From Chloroflexota bacterium (GTDB lineage: Bacteria > Chloroflexota > Limnocylindria > Limnocylindrales > CSP1-4): a DNA stretch of 32,532 bases. Each line of letters starts with the position of its first letter. Within the stretch, counting starts at the first letter, position 1. The translations under genes and the position numbers were made by a program. The stretch is from assembly GCA_003156975.1 (NCBI GenBank), contig PMIE01000060.1:1-32532 (forward strand), written 5' to 3'. The notes beneath the pieces were generated by a model. It was given only the letters and a program-made list of their open reading frames with translations. It did no database searches and was not told the origin of the DNA. This document shows, piece by piece, positions 7,560 through 16,162 of this stretch.

Positions 7560-10160
7560 GTGCGGCGCCTCTCGTCGTTGGCCTGGCGGAGTCTGGCGGC
7601 GCGCAAGATGCGCAGCTTCCTGACCATGGTCGGCATCGCATTGGGAGTGGCCGTCCTTTTCGCCTCCTTGTCGGCCGGGGCAACCATGGACGCCGCCGTG
7701 GACCGCGCGGCCGCCGATGAGTTGGGACGCTCGGACCTTCGCGTTCAGGCGCTGGAGGAACAGGGTCTCAATCCGGCCACTGTCGATGTCATCTCCCGCG
7801 TGCCCGGCGTGTCGGTGGCCGCTCCGGCTCTGGACCGTGAGACCTATCTATCAGTCGGCGCCGGCCAGACGGCTTCGATGCAGCTGCCACCCCCGGTCAC
7901 CGTCCTCGGCATAGACCCGGTTCGAGAGACGCAGCTTCACGACATGCCGCTTTCCGCGGGTCGGGCCCTTGGCGCCGGCGATCTCCGATCGGCTATCGTC
8001 ACGCAGACGCTGGCGGAGCAGGAGCACCTGGGCGTCGGCGATTCGGTCTCTCTCGATGGCGCGGCGGCCGTTGGACCGCAGGCCTACGACGTTGTCGGCA
8101 TCGTGATGGGCAACGGGCCGCTCCCCGAGGCCGACGGACGACTCGTCTTCTTGACCCTGCCGTCGGCCCAGACGCTGTTCGGAACCGACAGCGTGACGCG
8201 CGTGGATCTCGGCGCGGTCCCGGGTACGTCGGTGGAGGAACTCATCGGCCAGCTCGAGGCAAGCATCAAGAGCCAGCCGTACCTGCTGTCCCGAACCGAG
8301 GATCTCGCCGCCTCTCTCCGAAGCGAGATGGCCGACTTCCGAAGCGCGCTCCTGCTCGTGGCCGCGGTCGTCCTTTTCGCCGGCGCCTTCCTGATCTTCA
8401 ACACCCTATCGATGACCGTGGCCGAGCTGACGCGCGAAGTCGGCCTGCTGCGGGCCGCCGGAACCACTCGCTCGCAGGTGATGGGGCTGGTGATGCTGCA
8501 AGCGCTCGCCTTGGGGGTGGCCGGCTCGGTAGCGGGCGTCGTCGCGGGAATCGGTCTGGCGGTTGCCGCCCTGTCGTGGGTGGGTTCGTCCGGGCCGGTA
8601 TCGCTTGCCGGACCGTCCCTGTCGTCCGGCTCGATCGTCATGGCCCTCCTCATCGGCACGGTGCTCACGCTCGCGGCTTCGCTGGAACCGGCCTGGCGCG
8701 CCGGACGCATTCCGCCCGTGGAGGCTCTGCGACGCGGCCCGGCCGGGTTGGCCGCCGGCGCGGCTCGATTGCGCTGGCTGGTGATCGTCTTCGTCGTTCT
8801 GGCTCTGGCGGCGCTGGCGATCTGGCCGAGCGGCGTCGGCGAGGGCTCCGGCGCCGGCTCTTTGGGCACCGGAGCGAGTTCCGGGATGTGGGGGCCGCTT
8901 GCCGTATACGGTCTGCTGCTTGTGTCGGTGCTGCTCGTTCCACGGCTGATTGGGCCTCTGGGCCGTGTCGCCGGTTTTCCGCTCCGCATCTTCCGCAACG
9001 AGGAGCGGCTGGCCCGAAGCTCCCTGTCCCGAGACCGCAGCCGGACCGCCCTGACCGCTGGCGCTCTCGTAGTTGGAGTGGCAATGGTGGTGGCCCTGGG
9101 GACCGCGGCCGAGGATGTCCGCAAGATTGGGTCGAGCTGGCTGACCGAAACGATCCCCGGCAGTGAACTCCTGACCTCCATTCGCCCCGTGTCCACTACT
9201 GACCAGGTCGTCGCGGACCTCGCCGGGACCCCGGGAGTGAAGTCGGTCTCGCCGATCGGGCTCTTCGGAACGCCCTACGTCTTCGTGTCGCAGACCGACG
9301 GGAGGACAGTGAAGTCCGTGGTTCGACAGGAGGCGGCAGCCGTCGTCGGCAGCGACTACCTCAACGATGGTCGGCTCAACTTCGTTCAGGGCGCTCGGGC
9401 CACGGCCCTTGCGGCGCTCGACGCCGGCGGGTCCGTCATCGTCCCCAGGTCCCTGGCCGATACCGCCGGCATCCACGTCGGTGACACGATGGAGTTCGCG
9501 ACCGGTACCGCCGTCACGCAGCTCACCGTAGCCGGGATAGTGGCCCATTCGATCCCGGCGGAATCCCAGGAGGCGATTCTGGTGGGGTGGTCCGACGCCA
9601 CGGCCGATTTCGGTGCCACCGGGGCCGACTTCTTCGCGATCAGATACGACGCGGGACAGGAAGCCACGGCCCGGCCCAACCTCGACGCAACGGCCGTTTC
9701 GTATGCCCTTGAGCCGAATCAGCTCGAGCGGGTCTCCGGTACGGTGGGCGACGCCCTGGATCGCATCTTCAAGTTGCTCGACGCTCTCGCGCTGATCGCC
9801 GTTCTCATCGCCGGCCTCGGCATGGTCAACACCTTCTCGATGAGCGTCCTCGAGCGTGTTCGCGAGATCGGCGTGCTGCGCGCGACGGGCATGACCAGCC
9901 GCCAGGTGTGGAGCATGGTGGTGATCGAAGCGGCGGTTCTGGGGATCGTCGGAGCGTTCATCGGAGCTGCGGTCGGCCTGGTCGTAGGTGCCGTGCTGGT
10001 TGCCTGGTCGAGTCAGGGGTTTGGACTAGCCTTCGATCCGCCGTGGCTGTCGATTGCGCTGGCCGTGTGCTTTGGCGTAATCATCAGCATCGCTGCATCC
10101 ATCTATCCGGCCGGGCTGGCAAGCCGCCTCTCGATCGTAAAGGCTCTCCAGCACGAGTAG
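7560..10160 (+). CDS. ABC transporter permease, FtsX/MacB family, duplicated
   Basis: An 866-residue membrane protein from GTG 7560. An N-terminal span (about 19-40) is followed by a large extracytoplasmic domain of MacB_PCD type (about 45-255). A cluster of spans (about 258-380) then includes the FtsX motif FNTLSMTVAELTREVGLLRAAG. Further spans occur at about 409-425, 447-465 and 500-520. A second ectodomain (about 520-730) precedes a final FtsX unit with NTFSMSVLERVREIGVLRATGMT and spans to the end. I count about ten spans and two FtsX repeats, the layout of long actinobacterial/Chloroflexi-type permeases. It works with the ATPase encoded 3 bases upstream. The substrate is unknown. Confidence 0.95.
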   Translation: MRRLSSLAWRSLAARKMRSFLTMVGIALGVAVLFASLSAGATMDAAVDRAAADELGRSDLRVQALEEQGLNPATVDVISRVPGVSVAAPALDRETYLSVGAGQTASMQLPPPVTVLGIDPVRETQLHDMPLSAGRALGAGDLRSAIVTQTLAEQEHLGVGDSVSLDGAAAVGPQAYDVVGIVMGNGPLPEADGRLVFLTLPSAQTLFGTDSVTRVDLGAVPGTSVEELIGQLEASIKSQPYLLSRTEDLAASLRSEMADFRSALLLVAAVVLFAGAFLIFNTLSMTVAELTREVGLLRAAGTTRSQVMGLVMLQALALGVAGSVAGVVAGIGLAVAALSWVGSSGPVSLAGPSLSSGSIVMALLIGTVLTLAASLEPAWRAGRIPPVEALRRGPAGLAAGAARLRWLVIVFVVLALAALAIWPSGVGEGSGAGSLGTGASSGMWGPLAVYGLLLVSVLLVPRLIGPLGRVAGFPLRIFRNEERLARSSLSRDRSRTALTAGALVVGVAMVVALGTAAEDVRKIGSSWLTETIPGSELLTSIRPVSTTDQVVADLAGTPGVKSVSPIGLFGTPYVFVSQTDGRTVKSVVRQEAAAVVGSDYLNDGRLNFVQGARATALAALDAGGSVIVPRSLADTAGIHVGDTMEFATGTAVTQLTVAGIVAHSIPAESQEAILVGWSDATADFGATGADFFAIRYDAGQEATARPNLDATAVSYALEPNQLERVSGTVGDALDRIFKLLDALALIAVLIAGLGMVNTFSMSVLERVREIGVLRATGMTSRQVWSMVVIEAAVLGIVGAFIGAAVGLVVGAVLVAWSSQGFGLAFDPPWLSIALAVCFGVIISIAASIYPAGLASRLSIVKALQHE

Positions 10161-10214
10161 AGTCGACGTCGGTGCGTCCCCGGAACCCCGGATCGCCGGC
10201 TTGGCCGCATTTGC

Positions 10215-10220
10215 TACACT
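10215..10220 (+). promoter_or_regulatory. Candidate -10 box for bioY
   Basis: TACACT lies 26 bases upstream of the bioY ATG, leaving room for a short leader with a good ribosome site. No clear -35. Confidence 0.35.
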
Positions 10221-10246
10221 CGCTGTGCCAGACTTGGAGAAGGGTC

Positions 10247-10960
10247 ATGGTCGTGCCTGCGTCCCGGCAACGCCTCACTGAGGACTATCGAAGAATGCTC
10301 GCGACTCGACATATGAACCGTCTGCCTGCCGCCGAGCGCGGTATCACGATCGGCGATTTCCTCGTCCCCATCCGGGTCGGTGAGCGAATGAGCGCTCGCC
10401 TCCGTCACATCGCGATGATCTGCGTGGGCGCGGCCTTCATTGCCGTCACGTCGAACATAGCGTTCGTCATCCCCGGCAACCCGGTCCCGATCACCGGTCA
10501 GACGCTTTCGGTGCTTGTCGTGGGCGGCGCACTCGGCCTCCGCCGAGGAATGATGTCGGTTGCTCTGTATCTGGTCCTCGGTCTCTTCCTGCCCGTATAC
10601 GCGCATCAGGCTCACGGTCTGGGGACGATCGTGGGCTTCGGGGCGAACGGTGTCGGACTCTCGCCGGTCGGCGGCTACCTGATCAGCTTCTTGTTTGCGG
10701 CGGCCCTGGTGGGCTGGCTGGCGGAGATGGGCTGGGACCGTCATATCGGCGGTGCCGTCGGCGCGATGATTCTGGGCGAAATCGTGATCTACGCCGTCGG
10801 AGTGCCGTGGCTGGCCGTCTCCCTGCACAAGTCGCCCGCGGACGCGATTGCGCTGGGCTTCACGCCGTTCGTGGTCGGCGATGCAATAAAGCTCGCCATC
10901 GCGGCAGGGATCTTCCCCGTGGCATGGTGGCTTGTTGGGCGACGCGCCGGCGATAGGTAG
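10247..10960 (+). CDS. bioY: BioY biotin transporter (ECF S component)
   Basis: 237 residues from ATG 10247, preceded by GGAGAAGGG. After a charged N-terminal extension (about 1-45) the BioY core starts. It contains NPVPITGQTLSVLVVGGALGL, the conserved NPVP-TGQT segment of the family, then a span with LVLGLFLPVYA and a GGYLISFLFAAALVGWLAE block. I estimate six spans. BioY is the substrate-binding S unit for biotin; it uses an energy-coupling module (two ATPases and a T protein) or acts alone. No module genes are present here, so it is either solitary or shares one encoded elsewhere. The preceding permease ends 86 bases upstream. Its stop converges closely with the acetyltransferase stop. Confidence 0.92.
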   Translation: MVVPASRQRLTEDYRRMLATRHMNRLPAAERGITIGDFLVPIRVGERMSARLRHIAMICVGAAFIAVTSNIAFVIPGNPVPITGQTLSVLVVGGALGLRRGMMSVALYLVLGLFLPVYAHQAHGLGTIVGFGANGVGLSPVGGYLISFLFAAALVGWLAEMGWDRHIGGAVGAMILGEIVIYAVGVPWLAVSLHKSPADAIALGFTPFVVGDAIKLAIAAGIFPVAWWLVGRRAGDR

Positions 10961-10963
10961 GGT

Positions 10964-11635
10964 CTAGAAAGTCGCCCACTCGTCGGGGCGCAGGTCGCCG
11001 ATGCCGAAGAGCTTGAGACACGGCTCCAGGCCCTCGATCGTGGTTGGAACCACGTCCCGCCTCCACTGATCTCGGGTGACGCGGACCTTCTGCTCCACCA
11101 TTCGTTTACCTTCCACGGCGAAGACCTCCTCGCCGTTGGGGACGTAGCCGAGCTTCTCCGAGACCCGCTGCGACGGCTTGTTGCCGACGACGTAGCCAGA
11201 CTCGGCGACTCCGGCGCCCAGGCCGTCGAACGCGAGGGCGAGCATCCCGCCTCGCATCTCCGTGCCGTAGCCGTGTCCGTGGTAGTCGCGGGCCAGCCAG
11301 CTGGCGGACGCGACGGCGCGCGTGATCGCGAATTCCCTGGCCATGATGTCCTGCATGCCGACTGCCCGGCCATTCAGGATCACCGCCAGCGTGAGCTGCC
11401 AGCGGCTGGGGCTCCACGTGCCGCGCGCCTGCCACCAGTGCAGCAGGAACTGGCGCTCCATGGCGGGGGAGGGGAGTTGATGCCACGGAACCAGGAACAC
11501 GATCTGATCCGGATCGGTTATCCCGGAGCGTGCCGCCGCCGCCAGTTCGAGCAGGTCGGCGTCCGTCGGCACCCGCATCTCCAGGTGGGGAGTACGGATG
11601 CGCAGATCGAAGAGCGGCCACGGGTGTCCAGACAT
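10964..11635 (-). CDS. GNAT-family acetyltransferase (RimJ/RimL-like)
   Basis: 223 residues. Residues 15-25 (RTPHLEMRVPT) and the following helix are the usual opening of GNAT_3 proteins. The acetyl-CoA pyrophosphate loop is RDYHGHGYGTEMR (R/Q-x-x-G-x-G/A form). Then come a helix and the family's VVGNKPSQRVSEKLGYV (N...S...E.LGF) motif. A C-terminal extension (about 175-223) is less typical. It probably acetylates a protein N terminus or a small amine; the substrate is unknown. A TAACCT box six bases before the ATG suggests a leaderless transcript. It lies downstream of ku on the same strand (95-base gap). Confidence 0.92.
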   Translation of the reverse strand: MSGHPWPLFDLRIRTPHLEMRVPTDADLLELAAAARSGITDPDQIVFLVPWHQLPSPAMERQFLLHWWQARGTWSPSRWQLTLAVILNGRAVGMQDIMAREFAITRAVASASWLARDYHGHGYGTEMRGGMLALAFDGLGAGVAESGYVVGNKPSQRVSEKLGYVPNGEEVFAVEGKRMVEQKVRVTRDQWRRDVVPTTIEGLEPCLKLFGIGDLRPDEWATF

Positions 11636-11641
11636 ACCGAT

Positions 11642-11647
11642 AGGTTA
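11642..11647 (-). promoter_or_regulatory. Leaderless-type -10 box (acetyltransferase 10964-11635)
   Basis: TAACCT on the minus strand ends six bases before ATG 11635. No ribosome site precedes the start. Confidence 0.5.
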
Positions 11648-11730
11648 GCGGAGCGGCCTCGGTCCGGCTGCACCCTCGGCTCGGATGCGGGAGCGTCCGA
11701 AATTCCGGCCATTGGCCGGCTTGGGCGGAT

Positions 11731-12660
11731 TCAGGCCGACTTGCGGCGGCGGGCTGGGACGGCCTCGACTTGGTCGTCGTCGGCCTGCAGAGCGGGAATC
11801 TTCCCGGGCCCAACTGCGACGGACCTGCGAGCTCGGGTCCCGCCGGCGGCCTTCACAGGCTCCGGCGCGGCAGTCGCACGGTTGACCCTGGCTGCCGCAA
11901 CACTTGCCTCCAGGGCGGCCATCAGGTCGCCGACGGTGGCGCTTGGAGTCGCCATGGGCTCGGCGATCTGCTCGCCGGCCGCCTTGGCCTCGATGATCGC
12001 GGCCAGAGCTTCCCGATACTCGTCGTGCTGGGCGGATGGATCGAACTCGCCGGTCATTGCGGCGACCAGCTGCTCCGCCATTGCCCGCTCTGCCGGCTTG
12101 ATCTGGATTTCGTCTTCCGGCAGGGTGAGCTCCCCAGTCGAGCGGACCTCGTCCGGCCAGTACAGCGTCGAGAGAAGCATCGTCGCGGCGAACGGATCCA
12201 GCACCGCGAGCTGCTCGCGATCCCTCAGCACGATCTTGCCTACCGCCCGCAGGCCGCGCTCGGCCAGGACTTGCTTGAGAAGGAAGAACGCCTTGCGGGC
12301 AATGGGGTCCGGCTCCAGGTAGTAGGCCTGCTTCACGAAGCGGGTCGCCTCGCCGTCGGAGTCGGCGGCGATGAATTGCTCGATCTGGATCGAGCGAACC
12401 GTCTTGAGCGGGACGGCGGCCAGATCCGCGTCCGTGACGACGACGTAACGGCCGGGCGCGACTTCATAGCCCCGGACAGTGTCGCTACGCTCGATGTAGA
12501 CATCGTCCGTCGGGCAGTACGTCTTCATCTGGATTCGGCCGTGGCAGTCGGCGTGGAGCATGTTGAAACTCACGCCCTTCGATTCCGTCGCCAGATAGAG
12601 CTTGACCGGGATCGTGACCAGGCCGAACTCGATCGCCCCTTTCCACATCGATCGCGCCAT
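11731..12660 (-). CDS. ku: Ku DNA end-binding protein
   Basis: 309 residues from ATG 12660, with GAGGTG eight bases upstream. The protein begins MARSMWKGAIEFGLVTIPVKLY, the standard bacterial Ku opening. The Ku core ring domain runs to about residue 255, with CPTDD, KQAYYLEPD, KAFFLLKQ, RDREQLAVL and STLYWPDEVR. A C-terminal tail (about 255-309) is Ala/Pro-rich and ends strongly basic (RRRKSA), as in many Ku proteins where the tail recruits LigD and binds DNA. It forms a homodimer that threads onto double-strand ends for non-homologous end joining. LigD is not in the window. The upstream same-strand neighbour carries a PD-(D/E)XK-like domain. It has its own likely promoter (12712-12739). Confidence 0.97.
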   Translation of the reverse strand: MARSMWKGAIEFGLVTIPVKLYLATESKGVSFNMLHADCHGRIQMKTYCPTDDVYIERSDTVRGYEVAPGRYVVVTDADLAAVPLKTVRSIQIEQFIAADSDGEATRFVKQAYYLEPDPIARKAFFLLKQVLAERGLRAVGKIVLRDREQLAVLDPFAATMLLSTLYWPDEVRSTGELTLPEDEIQIKPAERAMAEQLVAAMTGEFDPSAQHDEYREALAAIIEAKAAGEQIAEPMATPSATVGDLMAALEASVAAARVNRATAAPEPVKAAGGTRARRSVAVGPGKIPALQADDDQVEAVPARRRKSA

Positions 12661-12711
12661 CGGAACACACCTCGCATCGCCGGCCCGTCTCGGGTGAGGC
12701 CGCGAGCAATG

Positions 12712-12739
12712 ACCATAGCGCGATCGCGCCGAGTGTCCA
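12712..12739 (-). promoter_or_regulatory. Candidate ku promoter
   Basis: On the minus strand TGGACA (12734-12739, one mismatch to the -35 consensus) and TATGGT (12712-12717) are separated by 16 bases. The predicted start leaves a leader of about 45 bases with a ribosome site. Confidence 0.5.
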
Positions 12740-12756
12740 CGCTGGCGGGCGATCGT

Positions 12757-12773
12757 CCCGCCCTCCGGGCGGG
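12757..12773. other. GC hairpin between the nuclease-like gene and ku
   Basis: CCCGCCC-tcc-GGGCGGG forms a seven-pair stem with a three-base loop. No T-tract follows on either strand, so it is a weak candidate for a terminator of the upstream gene or simply a GC palindrome. Confidence 0.35.
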
Positions 12774-12791
12774 CCCAAGAGGCTCCGCGCA

Positions 12792-14057
12792 CTACTTCGT
12801 GCGCAGCTCCGTCTCCGCTTCGACGATGCGCGCCAGGATGCCGTCGCGCAGCCTGTCCAGGCCGGCGTAAACCTCTTTGGCGCTCGTGCCGATAGCGGTC
12901 AGCGACATCTTCAGCGCGCGGAGCGTTTCCAGCTGTTCGCGGACGCCGTTGAGGGCCTCGCCGATGGCGGCGGCGTCGACCTCGACGTCGTGGTCCTTGA
13001 GGGTCTGGAGAGCGAGCAGACGGGCCAGCCGGACCGCCGCTTCCAGCGTCGCCGGTTCCGGAGCCGCCGGGTCCTGCACGCAGTAGACATCACCGGCCCG
13101 GATGTCGAACGGGGCGATGCCGGCCGGGGCGTGGGCGGCGGTGAACACGACCAGCGCCACGGCCGCATCGCGGTTGGATTTGGCTTCACGCAGCTCGTCT
13201 CGCATGGCGCGGCCGGAGACGTAGCGGTCCTTGCACTCCACGACGACTCTCAGCTCGTTGCCGGCGGTCACGTCCGCGTTGAGCGTTAGAACGAAGTCGC
13301 CCTTCTTGGAACTCATCATTGCGCCGGATTCCGTGCCGGTCCGCTCGAGGAGGTCTCCCGAGCCGCGGGCCAGCTCACCCAGCATTGCTTCGATGTTGTC
13401 TTCGAAGTCCGCGCCCTTGGCCGAGCCCTTCGCTCGCTCCGAAGCCCGGGCCGCCCCGGCCGCCTCCAGCGCCGCGAGCTTCTCGCCGATGACCTTGAAG
13501 CCCTCGGCCATCTCCGTCCGGAACTGATGGAGCGGCGATCCGAGGCGCGTGGGATCCAGCAACTGGGCGAGCCGGGACGCATCCCCATCGAAGTAGCTGC
13601 CAAGCAGGACCTTCATTCGGCCGATGGCGCTGTCCCGCTTGCCTTCGTCGAAAAGCTCGTCCACGAAGGTTCGCAGTTGACCCTTGTCGCCGAGGAATTT
13701 CTCCAGCGTGCGCGGCAGCCGGCCCTCGCCGTCGGCGAAGTTCTGGCGGAGCATCATGTCCAGCGCCGTCGCCGCGCGCTCGTTGGCGGCCTCCGTCTGC
13801 CGCAGCAGCCCCTGGAACTCGGACCGGACCGCATCCACGTTCACAGTCACGCCGACGCTCTGGATTGCGGTGAGACCGACGCGCAGGGCTCGCTCCAGCA
13901 GGACCGCGCGCTCTTCGTCCGAACGATCTGCCACGAAGGCGGCCAGCGCGGGATCGTCCAGGACGAGATGCTCGATGACGAGCCGATCCGCCTCTACGCG
14001 GATACTCAACAGGCGATTCGACGTGGAGGGAAGTGGAACGAGCCGGGCGGTTTCCAT
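12792..14057 (-). CDS. Coiled-coil protein with a PD-(D/E)XK nuclease-like domain
   Basis: 421 residues. The N-terminal half (about 40-205) is mostly charged helix and likely coiled coil, with alpha-helical heptad-like stretches around 75-105 and 178-205. A middle domain (about 212-335) has E219 in GADFEDNI, D254 in KKGDFVL and E274-C-K276 in VVVECKD. This is the spacing of the PD-(D/E)XK catalytic core, followed by a helix and strand (AVALVVFTAAHAP) as in DUF2130-like proteins. A helical C terminus (340-421) follows. I infer a DNA nuclease or nuclease-fold binding protein. No named family is certain. A -10-like CATGAT six bases before the ATG suggests a leaderless mRNA. It is transcribed toward ku (131-base gap). 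Confidence 0.8.
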   Translation of the reverse strand: METARLVPLPSTSNRLLSIRVEADRLVIEHLVLDDPALAAFVADRSDEERAVLLERALRVGLTAIQSVGVTVNVDAVRSEFQGLLRQTEAANERAATALDMMLRQNFADGEGRLPRTLEKFLGDKGQLRTFVDELFDEGKRDSAIGRMKVLLGSYFDGDASRLAQLLDPTRLGSPLHQFRTEMAEGFKVIGEKLAALEAAGAARASERAKGSAKGADFEDNIEAMLGELARGSGDLLERTGTESGAMMSSKKGDFVLTLNADVTAGNELRVVVECKDRYVSGRAMRDELREAKSNRDAAVALVVFTAAHAPAGIAPFDIRAGDVYCVQDPAAPEPATLEAAVRLARLLALQTLKDHDVEVDAAAIGEALNGVREQLETLRALKMSLTAIGTSAKEVYAGLDRLRDGILARIVEAETELRTK

Positions 14058-14063
14058 ACCGAG

Positions 14064-14069
14064 ATCATG
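14064..14069 (-). promoter_or_regulatory. Leaderless-type -10 box (nuclease-like gene)
   Basis: CATGAT ends six bases before ATG 14057 on the minus strand. It lacks the first T of the consensus. Confidence 0.4.
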
Positions 14070-14076
14070 ACATCCG

Positions 14077-14101
14077 CCGGTGACAGCTAGCGTGTCACTG
14101 G
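14077..14101. promoter_or_regulatory. Inverted repeat in divergent promoter region
   Basis: GTGACA-gctagcg-TGTCAC is a perfect six-base dyad. It extends outward by two further pairs after one mismatch. It sits between the divergent nuclease-like gene and the MerR operon and overlaps the expected -35 zone of the former. It is likely a dimeric regulator's operator. Confidence 0.45.
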
Positions 14102-14152
14102 CGCAGGCTCTGCCCGTCGACTGGATCGGCCACCTGCAGCACCAACCTGCAC

Positions 14153-14183
14153 TTTCACGTAAACGGCAAGGTTGCGGTACGAT
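14153..14183 (+). promoter_or_regulatory. MerR-operon promoter with 19-base spacer
   Basis: TTTCAC (14153-14158) and TACGAT (14178-14183) are 19 bases apart, the long spacer typical of MerR-controlled promoters. The -10 box ends six bases before ATG 14190, so the transcript is probably leaderless. A loose dyad CAACCT (14143-14148) / AGGTTG (14169-14174) surrounds the -35 box. Confidence 0.5.
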
Positions 14184-14189
14184 TCAGAT

Positions 14190-14675
14190 ATGACAGAGAA
14201 GAATCAAGCTGCGGCTTCCGAAACGGAAACCCAGCCCGCGCGACTGCTGCGCATCCAGGAAGCGGCCGCCGAAGTCGGGCTCACGCCCCGATCGGTGCGC
14301 TACTACGAGGAAATGGGGTTGCTCCGGCCGGCCGCGCGGTCGGAGGGGGACTACCGCTTGTACGACTCGACGGACCTGGAGCGGTTGCGCTTCATCAAGG
14401 GGCTGCGCGACGATGCCGGCTTCTCGCTGGCGGAGATCGCCCAGCTGCTCGAGGACGAGGAAGCTCGCGAGCGGGGCCACGCCGCTTTCCATGCCAGCAC
14501 CGATCCGGTTGAGCGCAAGCGGATCCTGTGCGAGCGAGTCGCCAGCTTCGAGCGCCAGATCGAGACGCTCCAGCGCAAGATCGATCGACTGCAGGCCATC
14601 GTCGATGAGACCGAAGGCCGGCGGGCCAGAAGCCTCGCCAAGATCGAAGCCATCGGGACGGACCAGCCATGTTGA
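14190..14675 (+). CDS. MerR-family transcriptional regulator
   Basis: 161 residues from ATG 14190. After a polar leader the MerR winged helix-turn-helix begins at about 22 (LLRIQEAAAEVGLTPRSVRYYEEMGLLRPAARSEGDYRLY) with the DNA-binding RYYEE.GLL and Y-R-L-Y signature. It continues to the helix DLERLRFIKGLRDDAGFSLAEIAQLL. The C-terminal coiled coil (about 100-150, VASFERQIETLQRKIDRL) is the dimer helix. I see only one cysteine near 114 and one at the end, so a metal site is not evident; a drug-type or other effector is more likely. It overlaps the first exporter gene by seven bases (ATGTTGA), so regulator and pumps are one operon. Confidence 0.96.
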   Translation: MTEKNQAAASETETQPARLLRIQEAAAEVGLTPRSVRYYEEMGLLRPAARSEGDYRLYDSTDLERLRFIKGLRDDAGFSLAEIAQLLEDEEARERGHAAFHASTDPVERKRILCERVASFERQIETLQRKIDRLQAIVDETEGRRARSLAKIEAIGTDQPC

Positions 14676-16162
14676 GCCACCTCCGTCACCCGGTCGACGC
14701 CACGGCCCCCAACTACCGGTGGTGGGTCCTTGTCGTGACGAGCATCGGCGCGCTGATGGCGTCGCTGACTTCCGGCACCCTGATCATCGCCCTGCCGGAC
14801 ATCCTGCGCGACCTCCATACCGACATCTTCAGCCTGCTTTGGATCGTCGTCGGGTACACCCTCGTCGCCACGGTGCTCGTGCTCAACGCCGGGCGAGTCG
14901 CCGACATGGTCGGGCGGGCGCGTTCGTACACCCTTGGATTCGTCATCTTCACCGCGTCATCCGTGCTTTGCGCACTCGCTCCGGACGCCACCCAGCTGAT
15001 CGCATGGCGCCTCGTCCAGGGCGTCGGCGGGGCGCTGCTGATGGCCAACGCCACAGCTCTGGTCACGGATGCATTTCCGCGCCATGAGCTTGGCCGTGCG
15101 CTCGGCCTCAACGCGATGGTCCTCGGTGCGGGCTCGATCATGGGCCCCATCCTCGGCGGCTGGCTGACCGGCTTCGGCTGGCGGACGGTCTTCTGGTTCA
15201 ACGTCCCGATCGGCCTTGTCGGAGTTGCGGCCGCCGGTCTCATCCTGGTCGAGCAGGTCAGCCACGACAAGAAGGTCGAGATCGACTGGGTCGGTTCCGT
15301 GCTCTATTTCGTCGGTCTCATGGGAGTGATGATCTCGCTCGCGTTCGGCGGCATCTACGGCTGGACGACGTGGTGGGTCATCGGCGGGTTCCTCGGCTTC
15401 CTCGTGGCAACGCCGGTCTTCCTGTGGGTGGAGTGGCATCACCACGCCCCGCTGCTCGACCTGTCGCTCTTCTGCGATCGCCTCTATGCGATGGGCAATC
15501 TGACCGGCTTCCTCAACGCGATTGCCCGCAACGGCGTCCTGTTCCTGCTGGTCTTCTACTTCCAGGGCGCCCGGGGCGAGGATCCGGTCACGGCCGGGAT
15601 CATGCTCGCGCCGCTGGCGATCGGCCTGATCGTTCTCTCGCCGATCAGCGGCGTTCTCGCCGATCGATATGGGTCACGCGCACTGGCGACCCTCGGGATG
15701 GTGATCACGGCTCTCGGGCTCGTTGGCCTGATGACGATCGACGCAACCACGCCCTACTGGCAGCTTGCCCTGTGGCAGCTCATCGTCGGCGCGGGTTCGG
15801 GCATCTTCAACTCGCCGAATACGAGCGCGGTGATGGGCGTCGTTCCGCCGCACAAGCGGGGCGTCGGGGCGGGCACTCGGATGATGCTGATGCAGTCGGG
15901 GTTCGTCGTCTCGATCGCTTTGGCGATCGGCCTCGTCTCGGCCTCGATGGACCCGAAGGTGCTGCTGGCGGTCTTCTCCGGCACTCAAATCGGCGGCAAT
16001 GGGATCAGCCTGGCGCCCTTCATCAACGCCCTCCACCTGGCGTTCCTCGCGGGCGTCGTGGCCAGCGTCCTGGGCGCGCTGGTGTCTCTGATGCGCGGCG
16101 AGCATCGCTCCTACGAATCGGCCGATGTGCGAGCCGCCCCGGAGGGCGGGTCGGCCGAATGA
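14669..16162 (+). CDS. MFS exporter, DHA2 (EmrB/QacA-like) family
   Basis: 497 residues, about fourteen hydrophobic spans. After YRWWVLVVTSIGALMASLTSGTLIIALP (span 1), motif A appears as GRVADMVGRARSY. Motif C, the antiporter signature, appears as LGAGSIMGPILGGWLTG in span 5. The protein closes with a basic cytoplasmic tail. These features place it among proton-coupled drug exporters of the DHA2 type. The ATG overlaps the MerR stop, and its own stop overlaps the next start as ATGA, so translation of the three genes is coupled. The regulator upstream likely controls it in response to a toxic ligand. Confidence 0.95.
   Translation: MLSHLRHPVDATAPNYRWWVLVVTSIGALMASLTSGTLIIALPDILRDLHTDIFSLLWIVVGYTLVATVLVLNAGRVADMVGRARSYTLGFVIFTASSVLCALAPDATQLIAWRLVQGVGGALLMANATALVTDAFPRHELGRALGLNAMVLGAGSIMGPILGGWLTGFGWRTVFWFNVPIGLVGVAAAGLILVEQVSHDKKVEIDWVGSVLYFVGLMGVMISLAFGGIYGWTTWWVIGGFLGFLVATPVFLWVEWHHHAPLLDLSLFCDRLYAMGNLTGFLNAIARNGVLFLLVFYFQGARGEDPVTAGIMLAPLAIGLIVLSPISGVLADRYGSRALATLGMVITALGLVGLMTIDATTPYWQLALWQLIVGAGSGIFNSPNTSAVMGVVPPHKRGVGAGTRMMLMQSGFVVSIALAIGLVSASMDPKVLLAVFSGTQIGGNGISLAPFINALHLAFLAGVVASVLGALVSLMRGEHRSYESADVRAAPEGGSAE

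Noticed and set aside
12757-12773. Strong rho-independent terminator before ku
   Set aside because: The stem has only a three-base loop and no T-tract on either strand.
11731-14057. A complete NHEJ operon or a defence island
   Set aside because: LigD, a polymerase and defence-associated genes are absent; only Ku and one nuclease-like protein are seen.
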